Shown: positions 1 to 10,676, counted from the first letter of the stretch. The stretch: 64,000 bases of DNA from Phymatolithon calcareum (GCA_977006965.1 OZ345361.1:2418001-2482000), one strand, 5' to 3'. Notes: a model not told the origin generated them from the letters alone. A program made the numbers and translations.

Positions 1-3000
1 GGATCAATGATACACGTCCGAGGGCCATTTTCGCTGGTTTGACCACTCGGCGGGTTCCATCGCCCCATATCTCCGCCTCGTCACGTCCCGTGAGTACAAA
101 CTCACAATCCAACGCGAACAGCGCTCCTCGTGATGGTGTTTCCTCGTCGTCACACAATCCGATTGCCGCGTTTTCGTTCTCTGTTCCAATTACTTCGCGC
201 ACATCCAACGTAGTATTTTTTTCGCATTCATCGGGCATCCGCATCCGTTTTCGGATGTCACGCCGCACATAACCAAGGAAACAAGGAACCTTCCACCGCG
301 TGTCGAATGCCCTAACCTCATGAAACCCATCACACGGCGCAATAACAAAGTCATTAAAGCACCACCACTTTGCGGATACTTTTCCTTCATTCTTAGCCGC
401 ATCGCCATTCTCGTTTGTATCTGCCTTGGATTTATACGAATCAGGAACTCGGATGTACGCTATAAGATGGCCATGCACATTTCCAGCTGTGCCAGAAGCT
501 CCAGATGCAGAGTCGGCTTCTTCCACAGTCGGAGGTATATATGTTACAACAAACGATAGGTCGTAGTCCGCATGAAAATCGTCGGTCGCCACCTCCTCGA
601 GACCAGTCGCATCTCTCTCCATTCCAGGATCATACCCGTAACTACCGTCTTTTGGAGGGTACTCGACTCCATCAGCCTCATCGCCAATATCAAACACATT
701 AATGTCATCATCACAAATCTCCACCCTGATAGACTCCAACAGTCTCCCCGTGCGAGCCATAGCCAATCGAGCTACGTCTTCCCTGGCTTCCGCTGAAGAA
801 GGGCTGCGCATGGACCCCATTGCAACTTCTTCACCGTGTTGTTCTGCGCACCACCATTGGGCGCTTAGCGGGTCTTTTGTGCCGCAACCGAGAAGCAGCA
901 CATTGGGAAGAGACCTGAGAATACGATTCTGTGACATTGTCTCAAAGGCTCCGGTCGCCTCGCAGAATGCGCGAGTCGGTTCCATGCGGTGACAGAGTGA
1001 GTTAGAAAGGAGTTCACAGAATGAGTCCGCAACGCGTTTGCCAGTTCTGTAGACCAAGGTGTGCTGAAACGGCCGTGATTCGCGTCTCCACTCGACACCG
1101 CTTGGCGAAAAACGACCCGATGATACAATATTACCACCAAACAGTGCTGATACAATCGTGTCGCTTGCGCGCCGCGCATCATCCTTATGTAGTTGCTCTA
1201 ACAGATAGCGCGTAAAATCTTCAATACGCTGTGAAGGGGGCAATGCCGTCTTTCCATCCAGAAGACCAAGGGCGTCTGCATTTGCCATAGTTGAGAAGGC
1301 TTTGGTGAAATTACCAGCTTCGCATGCCATACCAGGGCCGCCTAGGTCGATCATGTGGAACAAAAATCCGAGCTCGCAGGTGATACAACCCTCGCGGTCA
1401 CATGAATGTGCCAACATAGCGTGTCGTAATGGTGGGGTGAAATAAAGCGCCTGCACAGCGGCATTGACGTAAACATTTGATAGTGCATTTTCAAGCCCGC
1501 AAAATACGTCACTACGGTTGTACCGAAGAAAATCAAAGCCCTCCACGCTTTCGTAGGCAACGAGGTCCATTTCCACATACTTTGACCGCACAGATGGCTG
1601 TAGGAGTTGTTGCACGAAAGCTTCACGCTCTGATACGTCGTTTTCATTCGTGTCCTCCGTACTCGCGACCGCTCTCCCCTTAACAGTCGCCACTTTAAGA
1701 TGCTCGGTGAAAAATGTTTGTCGAACGCCCGACCGCGGTGGAGAGACTTGTGACAAATGAGCGCGTCCTTTCGTTGCCCGTTCCGGAAGATCTTTCACAG
1801 AACTCACTATGACTGGAAACGGCTCATGTCCTTGCATGGAGTTCCGCAGAAAACGAGGTGGCGCTTGCGCATATCCGACGAAAGTCTGTTGCTTTGCAGA
1901 CTGAAGAATGCTTGGCGAGATACGCAAGGGGAACTGGGCCCACGGACGTCGCGAAAACGCGATTTCATATTGAGACTGCGGCGGTGGCCGATCTTGCTGA
2001 GATCCCGGCTGACGTGGGAACCCGCGGCCGCGGGATTTGTCAGGCTTACTTGGCGGACGATCGAGGTGCTTGAAGATAATATCAGTGAGGTAGCTTGCTT
2101 CATCGCCGGCGGGAAAGAGTGCGGGAATCTGCGGGATTGTTACGCCCGAGTCAGCGCTCATCATGCGATCCAAGTTCACAGACGCACGAGGAGGTGTCTT
2201 TGTGACCGGAGAGAGGAACACCGGCTCTGAATTGGCATTAATTCGGGCAGCATCTGTCGCTGACCATTCATGAAGAAAGCCACCCGAATCTCCAAACACG
2301 AGGAGACCCTGCGATGAAACCGCCATGCACGTAAATGAGTCATGAGCAGAATCTAAATGAAGCTCTGGAGATACAGGGGCTGCAGGCACTTGCGATGCAT
2401 CAAGACATTGCAAAACGCCAGTGGCTGACAGGCCCCAAAGCGCATCTCCTCCAGCTCCGCAGAAGTTAGAAGACGTCCATGGATCAAAGACAGTTACAAT
2501 AGGCCCTGTCGGGAATGGCACAGACGGTAATGGAGAGTTAAATTGCCGCATGTCAAACAACTTTATCGCCTGTTCCATGTAAGCCACGCCGCCATGCGTT
2601 GTACAACCTGTAGCCGCCATGTAATAACCATGGCAAGACACACTTGTGACAGAGCCTGCAAAAGCAGCGACTGCTTGCATTTCGCGCATTGATGACGGAT
2701 CGCAGAGACTGATTCGCCCAGTTTGAGTAGCAAATACAGCCATGCTTGCCAAACCCGGTGGAGCAACCCAGTCTGCCGCTGTAACTCCCGATGCACCTCG
2801 CAAAGGTGCTTGTCTAAGGATGCGTTCTCTGTTGTAATCGACAACGGCAAGCATCCGTGACGAGCCGCCAATGCACACCATGCTGTCCAATAGCGGGTTC
2901 AGGGCCAACGCTTGCGGCTTCGCTATGGTGTCTGCAAACACGCTACCTCGAGGGGCACCGCCTCTTGAAAGAACGCACAGGCCATGAGGAACAGCTGCGA

Positions 3001-3301
3001 GCACAGACGTTGCGCTCACGGTAAGACCACGAACGTCATCGCCGTTACCGGCACCAGCGCCTGTAAAAACAGACACCACTCGTGACAAGTCGCTCGCCAA
3101 ATGTGCATGCACCATCCCAGTTTGAGTTCCCGCCCATATCAGTTCCTTCAATGGATCTAGCGCTAGTGCACGTATTGCATCCCCGCCGCCGTATGCCCCA
3201 CTGTATCCACCGCGTCCCGATTCCACGCAGCGCAACTCCATCCATCCTCCCCCACCGTTAGGCGGAATTCCTCCGCCGGAGTAATCCATTCCATACTGCA
3301 T
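1..3301 (-). CDS. PAN2: PAN2, catalytic subunit of the PAN2-PAN3 poly(A) nuclease (3' end outside window)
   Basis: PAN2 shortens mRNA poly(A) tails in the cytoplasm together with PAN3. The minus-strand frame is open from an ATG at 3301 to the window edge, about 1100 codons. An in-frame TAA lies just upstream with no other ATG between, which fixes the start. The first ~450 residues read as a WD40-like propeller (e.g. LIWAGTQTGMVHAHL). A linker follows with the PAN2-typical FVGYA motif near residue 525. A UCH-like domain starts near residue 605 (NALSNVYVNAAVQALYF, then CELGFLFHMID) and lacks the protease cysteine, as PAN2 does. The exonuclease domain opens at the edge with ALDCEFV, giving the first D-x-E pair. 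The remaining catalytic residues are cut off. No intron is needed in the visible part. Identification rests on domain order and motif similarity recalled for the family. Confidence 0.93.
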   Translation of the reverse strand, partial: MQYGMDYSGGGIPPNGGGGWMELRCVESGRGGYSGAYGGGDAIRALALDPLKELIWAGTQTGMVHAHLASDLSRVVSVFTGAGAGNGDDVRGLTVSATSVLAAVPHGLCVLSRGGAPRGSVFADTIAKPQALALNPLLDSMVCIGGSSRMLAVVDYNRERILRQAPLRGASGVTAADWVAPPGLASMAVFATQTGRISLCDPSSMREMQAVAAFAGSVTSVSCHGYYMAATGCTTHGGVAYMEQAIKLFDMRQFNSPLPSVPFPTGPIVTVFDPWTSSNFCGAGGDALWGLSATGVLQCLDASQVPAAPVSPELHLDSAHDSFTCMAVSSQGLLVFGDSGGFLHEWSATDAARINANSEPVFLSPVTKTPPRASVNLDRMMSADSGVTIPQIPALFPAGDEASYLTDIIFKHLDRPPSKPDKSRGRGFPRQPGSQQDRPPPQSQYEIAFSRRPWAQFPLRISPSILQSAKQQTFVGYAQAPPRFLRNSMQGHEPFPVIVSSVKDLPERATKGRAHLSQVSPPRSGVRQTFFTEHLKVATVKGRAVASTEDTNENDVSEREAFVQQLLQPSVRSKYVEMDLVAYESVEGFDFLRYNRSDVFCGLENALSNVYVNAAVQALYFTPPLRHAMLAHSCDREGCITCELGFLFHMIDLGGPGMACEAGNFTKAFSTMANADALGLLDGKTALPPSQRIEDFTRYLLEQLHKDDARRASDTIVSALFGGNIVSSGRFSPSGVEWRRESRPFQHTLVYRTGKRVADSFCELLSNSLCHRMEPTRAFCEATGAFETMSQNRILRSLPNVLLLGCGTKDPLSAQWWCAEQHGEEVAMGSMRSPSSAEAREDVARLAMARTGRLLESIRVEICDDDINVFDIGDEADGVEYPPKDGSYGYDPGMERDATGLEEVATDDFHADYDLSFVVTYIPPTVEEADSASGASGTAGNVHGHLIAYIRVPDSYKSKADTNENGDAAKNEGKVSAKWWCFNDFVIAPCDGFHEVRAFDTRWKVPCFLGYVRRDIRKRMRMPDECEKNTTLDVREVIGTENENAAIGLCDDEETPSRGALFALDCEFVLTGRDEAEIWGDGTRRVVKPAKMALGRVSLI

Positions 3302-3609
3302 TTCAGTCTCTGCGGGGCAACTCCGCAGCGCTATGGATGCGCACGGAGAATTGTGCCAGCCATGAGCAAGGGACGCGAGACTTTATCGGTTGGACAAAAA
3401 GCTACCTCGAAATCAATTCGATTTTTAATACTGTAAGCAATGGCAATCTGAACCAATTTATTACTTTCGAGAATGCGATCGCCCAGTCTTTGATCCACCT
3501 AGTGCACCGCTGAACTTGTTTCCATCACGCGCGGATCGAAAATCCATAAATTGCAAATCAAAAAATACCTGCGCTTGATCTTGTGCTGCGTTTTCATTTC
3601 TTGTGTCCA
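3302..3609. promoter_or_regulatory. Divergent intergenic region between PAN2 and deoxyhypusine synthase
   Basis: About 300 bp separates the two divergent start codons, so both promoters must lie here or overlap the 5' ends. No clear TATA box or other motif was recognised. An in-frame upstream ATG at 3583 could lengthen the deoxyhypusine synthase by nine residues. Confidence 0.4.
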
Positions 3610-4939
3610 ATGCCGTCAGAAATGGCGTCCAACGCGCCGAATCTTACGACCGCGTCCAATGTGCCGAAGCTTACGACCGATGCAGTACTTGTCAAGTCTG
3701 AGCCGCTTCCGTACACCTCGGAAGCTGTAAAAGGATACACTTTTGAAGATGATGAAGTCGATTACAATGCGCTCTTCAATTGTTACAGAACCACCGGGTT
3801 TCAGGCAACGAATTTCGGTCTGGCCGTGGAGACCATAAACAGCATGGTGCGAGAGCATATTTTTCTCCGAAACGTCGTGCCTGATATCTGGTGCAAATTC
3901 TGACTTCTAAAATTGTTTTTGCATGGCGTGCGAGACAGATTAACTGGAAACCAACTGATGAGGAAATAAGCCAGGGGATGGATCGAAATGCACGGTGCAG
4001 AGTGTTTATGGGATATACATCGGGAATGGTTTCATCGGGCGTGAGGGAGACTATTCGGTTCCTTGTTAAGAATCGTATGGTACGTGCATTTTTCCATGGC
4101 GAAACAAGTATTGTGTGCATGTAATTTTTTGCTTCGAGGATGCTTACGTTTTACGCCCTTTGTGGTCGACTTTCTTTTGGTAAAAGGTGGATGTCCTGGT
4201 AAGCACTGGGGGCGGAATTGAAGAAGACCTAATGAAGTGTCTGGCACCTCACCTCCTCGGCGATTTCAATATGAAAGGCGATTATTTACGGAAAAGAGGG
4301 ATAAACCGTATTGGCAATCTGGTCGTCCCTAATGACAATTATTGCATGTTCCAAGACTGGCTTTTTCCTATTCTTAATGATGCCGTCAATATTCAAAAGG
4401 AAACGAATACCCTCTTCACACCGCAAACACTAATCAAGTTGTTGGGGGAACGCATCGACAACGAAGACTCAATCCTTTTTTGGGCCGCGAAGAACAATAT
4501 CCCCATTTTCTGTCCCGCCATCACAGATGGCGCAATTGGAGATGTGATTTTCTTTCATTCGTACAAAACCCCCGGATTTGTGCTTGATCTTGTACAGGAC
4601 ATTCGCAAAATTAACAAGTTGGCTATTTCTGCACCGTGTTCAGGAATGATCATTCTTGGAGGCGGTGTTGTAAAGCATCATGTTGCAAATGCGAATCTCA
4701 TGCGCAATGGCTCGGACTTTGCAGTGTACGTCAACACGGCTCATGAGTTTGATGGGTCTGACGCTGGGGCGTCGACAGATGAAGCAGTGTCGTGGGGAAA
4801 AATTAAGGCGCAAGCCAAGAGAGTGAAAGTGTGTGCTGACGCAACACTTGTGTTTCCTCTGTTAGTGTCTCAGACTTTTGTGAAACATAAGGCTCTATAC
4901 GCTTCACTACCTCGTCGAGCGGAGGAAGAGAAAGCGTAG
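3610..4939 (+). CDS. DHPS: Deoxyhypusine synthase (three exons)
   Basis: The enzyme transfers the aminobutyl group of spermidine to one lysine of eIF5A, the first step of hypusine formation, in the cytosol. Exons are 3610-3873, 3939-4079 and 4187-4939; both introns (65 and 107 nt) are phase 0 with GT...AG ends, and the joined frame gives 385 residues, normal for the family. Exon 1 carries [10 protein letters not shown], exon 2 [19 protein letters not shown], and exon 3 [21 protein letters not shown] and [20 protein letters not shown]. The DEAVSWGK motif supplies the catalytic lysine. The donor of intron 1 (GTCGTG) is weak, and a different donor a few bases away cannot be excluded. The start at 3610 gives the usual length; ATG 3583 is an alternative. 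The neighbour PAN2 is divergent. Confidence 0.93.
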
Positions 4940-5471
4940 ACCACACCGCCGGGGCCGCATTGTAAATTTTGAAACCAGCCCAGAATTGAATTCACATCGG
5001 GTCCTCGCACCTGCTGTACATCCGATAGTGCCACGAAAAAAGGGTAACTGGTTCCACGTTATACGGAAGCACTGTACGTAATCGCCGGGATGATCGGGCG
5101 GCGCGATGGGTGTAGCTATCACGCCAATAGATCACTCCCACTTTGGAATGGTCAACATAAACCGCACCGTCTCAGAGTCGACTGCTCGGAGTTTCACGGC
5201 AAGGGTCATTGAAATGTATACGGCTGGTGCTGTACTATTTTTCATTTTCGTTATGGCCGATGCAGATTCCTCACGCGCACTATAAGGCAGGCGAACGATG
5301 TTCTTCAGGCTCACCAATTCTACTTATGATCTTATTGGACAATGGCTGACCCTGATTAATTCTACGAATCGGTGGACTATCCGATATAGGAATTCCCAAA
5401 CATAGCGACTGAACCGCGCCACCATTCTCGCTCCCACTTTCTCGGAGTACGCAGCTGGGGACTCTGGCACA
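4940..5471. other. Intergenic region between DHPS and the 3-hydroxyacyl-CoA dehydrogenase
   Basis: This 530-bp stretch has only short overlapping reading frames with no recognisable protein motif. It should hold the 3' end of DHPS and the promoter of the next gene. I see no RNA gene or repeat. Confidence 0.5.
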
Positions 5472-6356
5472 ATGCATACAGTCACTGCAAGCACATTTCG
5501 CCGCGTAAGCGTAATAGGAGCTGGACAGATGGGTACCGGCATCGCAACAGTGCTCTCCCTCTGTCCAATCGTGGAGCATGTTCTTTTGCACGACTTTTCA
5601 AGTGCTGCCTCTTCTGCCGCGCAAAAAAAGCACTATGCATATCTAACCAAAGCTGCCGAGCAAGGTCGTCTTAGTACCTCTGATGCGCGTCGCGCGTCGA
5701 AAAAGCTGTCGCGCGCGGCTACCCTCCCCGAGGCCGCCTCCGAAGCAGACCTCGTCATCGAAGCTGTTTCCGAATCACTCAAGGTCAAGGACGACGTATT
5801 CTCTGCGCTTTCAACGCACACCCGCGAAGACACAATCATTGCCTCCAACACGTCTTCCATCTCGATCACCCGCCTTGCGGCTTTTGCAACCCATCCTTCA
5901 CGAGTGATTGGAATGCACTTTTTTCACCCGGTCCCGAGGATGGCGCTTGTGGAGGTGATTCCAGGGGTGCGCACTGCAGATGAGACAATCGACAAGACCA
6001 TGGGGCTTTGTGAAGCCCTAGGGAAGCGTGCAGCTATCGTTAAGGATACGCCTGGCTTTGTGTCAAACCGAGTTCTCATGCCGATGATCAACGAAGCCAT
6101 CTTTGCCCTGGATGAAGGTCTCGGTTCCCGTGAGGACATCGACGCGGTACTCAAACTTGGTGCAAATCATCCCATGGGTCCGTTAGAGCTTGCCGATTTT
6201 ATTGGGCTTGATACTTGTCTCTCAATAATGCGTGTTCTGCACACTGAATTTGGTGACTCCAAGTACCGACCAGCAAGCCTATTAGTGCGTCTCGTCAATG
6301 CAGGCAGACTTGGTCGCAAAACGCAACACGGATTTTACAAATATCCAACGAAATAG
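5472..6356 (+). CDS. 3-hydroxyacyl-CoA / 3-hydroxybutyryl-CoA dehydrogenase
   Basis: NAD(P)-dependent oxidation of (S)-3-hydroxyacyl-CoA to 3-oxoacyl-CoA, or the reverse. The 294-residue single-exon protein has the usual length of the stand-alone enzyme. The Rossmann motif GAGQMGTGIA is at residues ~16-25. SNTSSISIT and GMHFFHPVPRMALVEVIPG follow, the latter with the catalytic histidine and proline-rich turn. The C-terminal dimerisation domain reads KDTPGFVSNRVLMPMINEAIFALDEGLGSREDIDAVLKLG and NHPMGPLELADFIGLD. This bacterial-like monofunctional form could act in peroxisomes or mitochondria. The first ~12 residues (MHTVTASTFRRV) are too short for a clear leader and no C-terminal SKL is present, so location is open. 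Confidence 0.93.
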   Translation: MHTVTASTFRRVSVIGAGQMGTGIATVLSLCPIVEHVLLHDFSSAASSAAQKKHYAYLTKAAEQGRLSTSDARRASKKLSRAATLPEAASEADLVIEAVSESLKVKDDVFSALSTHTREDTIIASNTSSISITRLAAFATHPSRVIGMHFFHPVPRMALVEVIPGVRTADETIDKTMGLCEALGKRAAIVKDTPGFVSNRVLMPMINEAIFALDEGLGSREDIDAVLKLGANHPMGPLELADFIGLDTCLSIMRVLHTEFGDSKYRPASLLVRLVNAGRLGRKTQHGFYKYPTK

Positions 6357-7182
6357 TACCAAAATTTACGCTCTGGACGTGCACGATCATCCATCGTGGC
6401 TACATTTAGCCGAGTCGGACGATAGAGTAGCCACAAGCTATCGACTCTACGTCCGCAGCAACTGCAAACGCTTCTGAGGTCATCAAGTAGCTTCCGGACA
6501 TGATGGAGAAGGCGTTTTTCTGTCTTGGAAGCATGCTCCTCTGCATACGACCGGAAGGACATCAAAAGCAGAAGCCGCTTCTGATAGTATATCATGAGCC
6601 TTAACTGCCGGAAGAAGATGAAGGCGCAGTACTGTATGCAGTAGATTATCGTCGTGGACCCTTTTGTCAATATTACCTCAGCCAAGGCAGCTAACGGAAA
6701 GAAGGAATCCCGAAGGCACTGAGGTTGTTTTGACGACGATGAAAGATTGTCTTCGAACATAATGAAATTTTCTTAGTCCACAGCAGCTATCCCACGTATG
6801 TATGTATGTGTATGTTCTGATCCAGTCCTGGCTACGGAAAAAACCTGACTGGGGCTCTGTCCTTCCAGGTCTTCTTTCTGTTTTAGTATGACTGGAATAT
6901 GCGTTGTTAATTTGAGAAGTTTTAATGCCGGACCAGGAGCAAAAGAGTGCCCGATCGACTGCCGATCAGTCTCTTATAGAATGTTTAGCTCGAGTGCTGC
7001 CGATCGCGGACGACGATGGCGACACTCCCGAAGATCAACAGTTTCTATAGGAGGAAACCGAAAATTAAAATTAATTCATGAACCACACGACGAGACCATA
7101 CAATTCTCCTGGGCTTCAAAAAGAGCTCATCTTCGCGGCGAATTGCGCTCATACAAAATATGAACCCAGCGGAGGCGCATCA
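6357..7182. other. Gene-poor interval
   Basis: A 141-codon minus-strand ORF (6335-6760) overlaps the 3' end of the dehydrogenase and shows no recognised domain; I take it as chance. A short TGTA/TATG run lies near 6795-6820. No RNA gene was recognised. Confidence 0.4.
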
Positions 7183-8715
7183 TCAGTGGACTCGTCGATC
7201 GCCAGGGGGCAGATGCGGTCTGGATTCGTAGTCATCATTAGTGAACTCCCGTAAACCGTCCGGAGGCGCATGTCCAAGTGCCATTGCACGCAAATGCAAT
7301 TGAGAATGTGGGTGATTTCGAGTGTGACATGCACAAGTACAACCCGGTGGATGTGAACGGAGGTTTCCCCGTACCGGATGCATGCGGGCAGCGGCTGCAA
7401 CATTCTGCTGCAACAGTAAAGCTGCGGTATCGAAGGGTTGATACTGTGATTGCGGTCGTCGTCGTCGCACATATCGCTTCGCAACAAATTCGAAGGACAC
7501 ACCAAATATCATGAACACAAGTGCGATCACAATGAACGCGATCCCTGTACCAGCTCGACGGTCAGATATTAAGCATTGAGCAATAAAAAGTTCTGCAACG
7601 GCGTTCTCTTTCGGCCCCATCTCGCCGGTGTAATAGGCAGCGGCGGCCGTGTGCGCATTACTAGCAAAACTGAGCAGTTCCCAGCCCTTGATCGCTAACG
7701 GCACAGCGGTGAGAACGTCGGTTAGGGTGGTGTAGAGAATCATGCCAAGAGTGTTCACGTCGGCAAAAAGGGCGACGGGGACCAGATTCATCATGAGCGG
7801 GAGGACAAGAATGGCCGTGTTCGAATTTTGCAACGCATCGTTTGCATGCTCCGCATCATTCTCAGACATGACAAGAGCTTCAACGATGGCGGGATTAAGC
7901 TCCAATTCCGGCACATTGAAGAGACCACCGGCAGATGGACGCCCGTTCGAGTGGAGCAATTCAGTGACGGCACGATTGACGATTGTTATGTTGCCAAGCC
8001 AGGGGAGAAAAATAGCAGCCGAGGAGAAGTTGCGGGTGCCATCAACTCGCACGTGCTCGGCGATGAATTCACGTGCGCCCAGTGCGCCATCACCGTACAA
8101 CGCTACGTTGGTGAATTGCACATGTATGAACCATTTCCCGGCCAGACGAAATGCTGACTGACGACGAAGCTTGCACTGATGGGCGGTGGTATTGAACTCA
8201 AACGCTGCAACGAGATGTACAGGGCCAGTCCATTTACGAGCTGCAAGGTCACGGAATTCTGTGCCAACACGGGCGAGTGCGGTATGTGCGCCCTGAGCGT
8301 CTGGAATGCCTGTACGCTGATGGCGGAGTGTGACGCATTTTCCGGAGGCGGCCTTAATGCCACGCCGTTCCAAATAGAGACCGGCGTTCCATGCCCACGG
8401 AGTTAGCCCATTGCATGTTGCAGTGTCTGCATTGCCGGCGCTCTTCAGACGGTCCCCCTGGATTCTCTTCTCAAGCGTCGCGAAGTAGTCTTGAAGCGTT
8501 TTCAATGCGTTAGCAGTTTGATCGGTAGTTTGAGCTCGAAGTGCGAGCTGCAGTGCACTATCGTTACCTGGTGACGGGTAAAGGTTTTTGTTCACGGCCG
8601 CGCGTACGTTATTGGGACTACGTTGTTCTGGCTCCCATATCACCGTCAATTTGGCGGAGACATACGTTGCAAGGAGCAGGAGCAGGAGCGGGAGAATAAG
8701 GATTAAAGGTGACAT
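7183..8715 (-). CDS. Predicted secretory-pathway membrane protein of unknown function
   Basis: The ORF encodes 510 residues and I do not recognise a family. It begins with a strong signal peptide or anchor (leucine-rich residues 4-16, then a possible cleavage after VSA). A long lumenal region of about 270 residues follows, with NTT, NFS and NIT sequons and paired cysteines. Hydrophobic segments lie near residues 295-320, 325-345 and 390-415. An Arg-rich cytoplasmic start (KRYVRRRRPQ) and a tail with PPGCTCACH complete the protein. Hence a type I-like topology with three or more helices is plausible. It lies tandem to the copine-like gene, 422 bp apart. The long frame, clear leader and sequons make a real gene likely; function cannot be inferred. 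Confidence 0.75.
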   Translation of the reverse strand: MSPLILILPLLLLLLATYVSAKLTVIWEPEQRSPNNVRAAVNKNLYPSPGNDSALQLALRAQTTDQTANALKTLQDYFATLEKRIQGDRLKSAGNADTATCNGLTPWAWNAGLYLERRGIKAASGKCVTLRHQRTGIPDAQGAHTALARVGTEFRDLAARKWTGPVHLVAAFEFNTTAHQCKLRRQSAFRLAGKWFIHVQFTNVALYGDGALGAREFIAEHVRVDGTRNFSSAAIFLPWLGNITIVNRAVTELLHSNGRPSAGGLFNVPELELNPAIVEALVMSENDAEHANDALQNSNTAILVLPLMMNLVPVALFADVNTLGMILYTTLTDVLTAVPLAIKGWELLSFASNAHTAAAAYYTGEMGPKENAVAELFIAQCLISDRRAGTGIAFIVIALVFMIFGVSFEFVAKRYVRRRRPQSQYQPFDTAALLLQQNVAAAARMHPVRGNLRSHPPGCTCACHTRNHPHSQLHLRAMALGHAPPDGLREFTNDDYESRPHLPPGDRRVH

Positions 8716-9137
8716 CGCGAATCAGCCCGCCCAGGGCTGCCCAGGGCAATCTCCTGCTCACCGCGATTACCGGGTGCTTCGAACATTTTGCGGAAGAGGG
8801 GAGGCTGCACAATGACCAGCAAGGATCCACGTCGACGCATTGCTGGAAAACTGCAAACTTACACGTGGCCCTCATGTCGCATAGATCCGCCCTGAAATGC
8901 CGCTGGCCTTGCATAGTTTCATCTTGACAGAATCTTGACGAACTTGTAACTGTTGTTTTTATTTACACCCTGGACAACTTGATCCTCGATCCGGCATTGC
9001 AACTCCAATAAGTGTATAGATGCCGAATCGAAGGAGCAAAGAAAAATCAAGCACAGACGGGGCACGAGTCAAGCTTTTTTTCCTTCCAAGGGATCTGCAA
9101 GTGACGTATTACGTCCACGGCTGAAGGACGTATAACT
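8716..9137. other. Intergenic region
   Basis: Short interval between two minus-strand genes; it must hold the 3' end of the copine-like gene and the promoter of the membrane-protein gene. No motif recognised. Confidence 0.4.
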
Positions 9138-10676
9138 TCAACCGACCTGTTCTGGGCCGTTAAGGCCCGAACTGTGCTCTGGACGCACCCAGCACTCCTG
9201 CTCTTCTCCTCCAAGACAACATACCAAAGAGAGAAAAAGTCTCGAATCGCTTGTCTCTCTTTGCTCAAGCCTTGCATACCCCTGATAGGAACCGTCATAT
9301 CGAATCGGTAGTATAGCATTCAATGGCATAGCTCGCAAGTCCCGCTCGGTAGTCTTCACTGTGCCTATTTCAGGGCTGCTCTGCCGAAACGAATCGCGAT
9401 AGAATCCGATGGCGATTTGGCGCGACGAGTCATTTGCATTTAGCTTCTTCAAGGAAATACGAGTAAGCTTGAATTGAAAAACATTTCCGAAATTCTTCGG
9501 CGGAACTTCGGAACGGTACACAGAAGTCCAAGTTTCATTACTGTCATACCTTCTCAGACGGTAAAACGGCTTTGCTGGCGCTCGGGAAGAGAAACCAGAA
9601 AATCGGTTCTCTTTCAGGCTTTGAAGACTTACATTCAGATACAGACAGTATCCAGCCACATCACCCCCAAATTCCACCAAAAAGCTGAAAAAGCACGCGT
9701 TTGCTGTTATCTTTCTGTTTTTCAGAACTATGGAGCCTGCAAGTTCGCCTTGCGGGAAAGTATTGACTTCCATATCCAGTTTCTCATTGACACGAGCTTG
9801 TCGCAATTTCATGTTGGTGGTTTGCATGTAGGCAATCATTTTGGACGACCCTTGTGTCTTGTAGTGAAAAAACTCTATTCGAATTGGATGCGTATCTTCA
9901 AGATTAAATTGAGCGTTCGCGCCAGGCAATTGAGTCCTGAGTTCAGCAAGTTGGAAGTACATCGAGCCCTCAGCCTTTGGGTGATCACTCGCCTGAGTGA
10001 GAACCTCAGATCGATACACTGGAGTCCATACGCGTGTTCGCAAGGAATACACATACACGACAAAGAATGGTCGCGTTGTCCCAAATGGCCAACCATGTCT
10101 TTTGTTGATTTTGATTTTCATCTCAAATATCAAGCGCGTCCCCCATTCGCGCATCCAGACAACTGATAAATTGGCCTTCCCTTGCACCGGAACCTTAGAG
10201 TCGATATCGTAAACGTGAGTTTCAAACTTTTCGCCAGGCGCAGCTAGAATTTCTGGAAGAGTGAAATCAGTGTAGCATATTGGATGAAAGTCACCGTTTG
10301 ACGTATCCCTTTCGTAGAACTCAATTCTCAACTCGTACTCCTTCAATGCAAGAAGACCATATTGCAGCTGAGTAGCTTCCATGGCAGGTTCCATTCTTGC
10401 TCTGTGAACCTCGGAGTACTCTGCAGGGGTGGTATCAAAGTTGAATGGCAGCCTTTCCATCACCTCAGCCGCCTCCGCAGACTTATCTCGCGCATAATTC
10501 TTGATGAACAAAAGAACATTGACTTCGGAACTGGCATCAGCTCTCGAATTGCCTACCAAAGACACAAGAATGCGCACTTGTGCCGGAGGTTCTTGGTCTA
10601 GGTCAATAGCACGAGACTTGGGTATTGCAAACAGGTTGTCGCGCGCTTTTGACAGATGGTAGTCCGAGACAATCAT
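9138..10676 (-). CDS. Copine-like protein of three C2-type segments, lacking a visible vWA domain
   Basis: The minus-strand frame is open from 11183. The first ~169 codons overlap the divergent AsnRS gene and read as low-quality sequence, so the start is placed at the ATG at 10676 (MIVSDYHLSK), giving 512 residues. Three consecutive segments resemble C2 domains. Segment one contains ELRIEFYERD and a DFTLPEILAAPG turn. Segments two and three each have the copine signature 'W-x-x-V-Y-R-S-E-V' (VWTPVYRSEV and TWTSVYRSEV) preceded by RPFF or KPFY, and followed by RIEFFHYKT or AIGFYRDSF. Copines bind phospholipids in a Ca2+-dependent way through tandem C2 domains and usually end in a vWA domain; none is seen here. 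Several Ca2+-ligand aspartates appear to be missing, so calcium binding is doubtful. Confidence 0.72.
   Translation of the reverse strand: MIVSDYHLSKARDNLFAIPKSRAIDLDQEPPAQVRILVSLVGNSRADASSEVNVLLFIKNYARDKSAEAAEVMERLPFNFDTTPAEYSEVHRARMEPAMEATQLQYGLLALKEYELRIEFYERDTSNGDFHPICYTDFTLPEILAAPGEKFETHVYDIDSKVPVQGKANLSVVWMREWGTRLIFEMKIKINKRHGWPFGTTRPFFVVYVYSLRTRVWTPVYRSEVLTQASDHPKAEGSMYFQLAELRTQLPGANAQFNLEDTHPIRIEFFHYKTQGSSKMIAYMQTTNMKLRQARVNEKLDMEVNTFPQGELAGSIVLKNRKITANACFFSFLVEFGGDVAGYCLYLNVSLQSLKENRFSGFSSRAPAKPFYRLRRYDSNETWTSVYRSEVPPKNFGNVFQFKLTRISLKKLNANDSSRQIAIGFYRDSFRQSSPEIGTVKTTERDLRAMPLNAILPIRYDGSYQGYARLEQRETSDSRLFLSLVCCLGGEEQECWVRPEHSSGLNGPEQVG

Noticed and set aside
1807-2103. Short minus-strand ORFs within 1-3300
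   Set aside because: The long PAN2 frame, which leaves the window on the left, accounts for this interval; the others are shadows.
6335-6760. 141-codon minus-strand ORF
   Set aside because: Overlaps the end of the dehydrogenase gene and has no recognisable motif.
9474-10166. 230-codon plus-strand ORF
   Set aside because: Antisense to the copine-like gene; no domain of its own.
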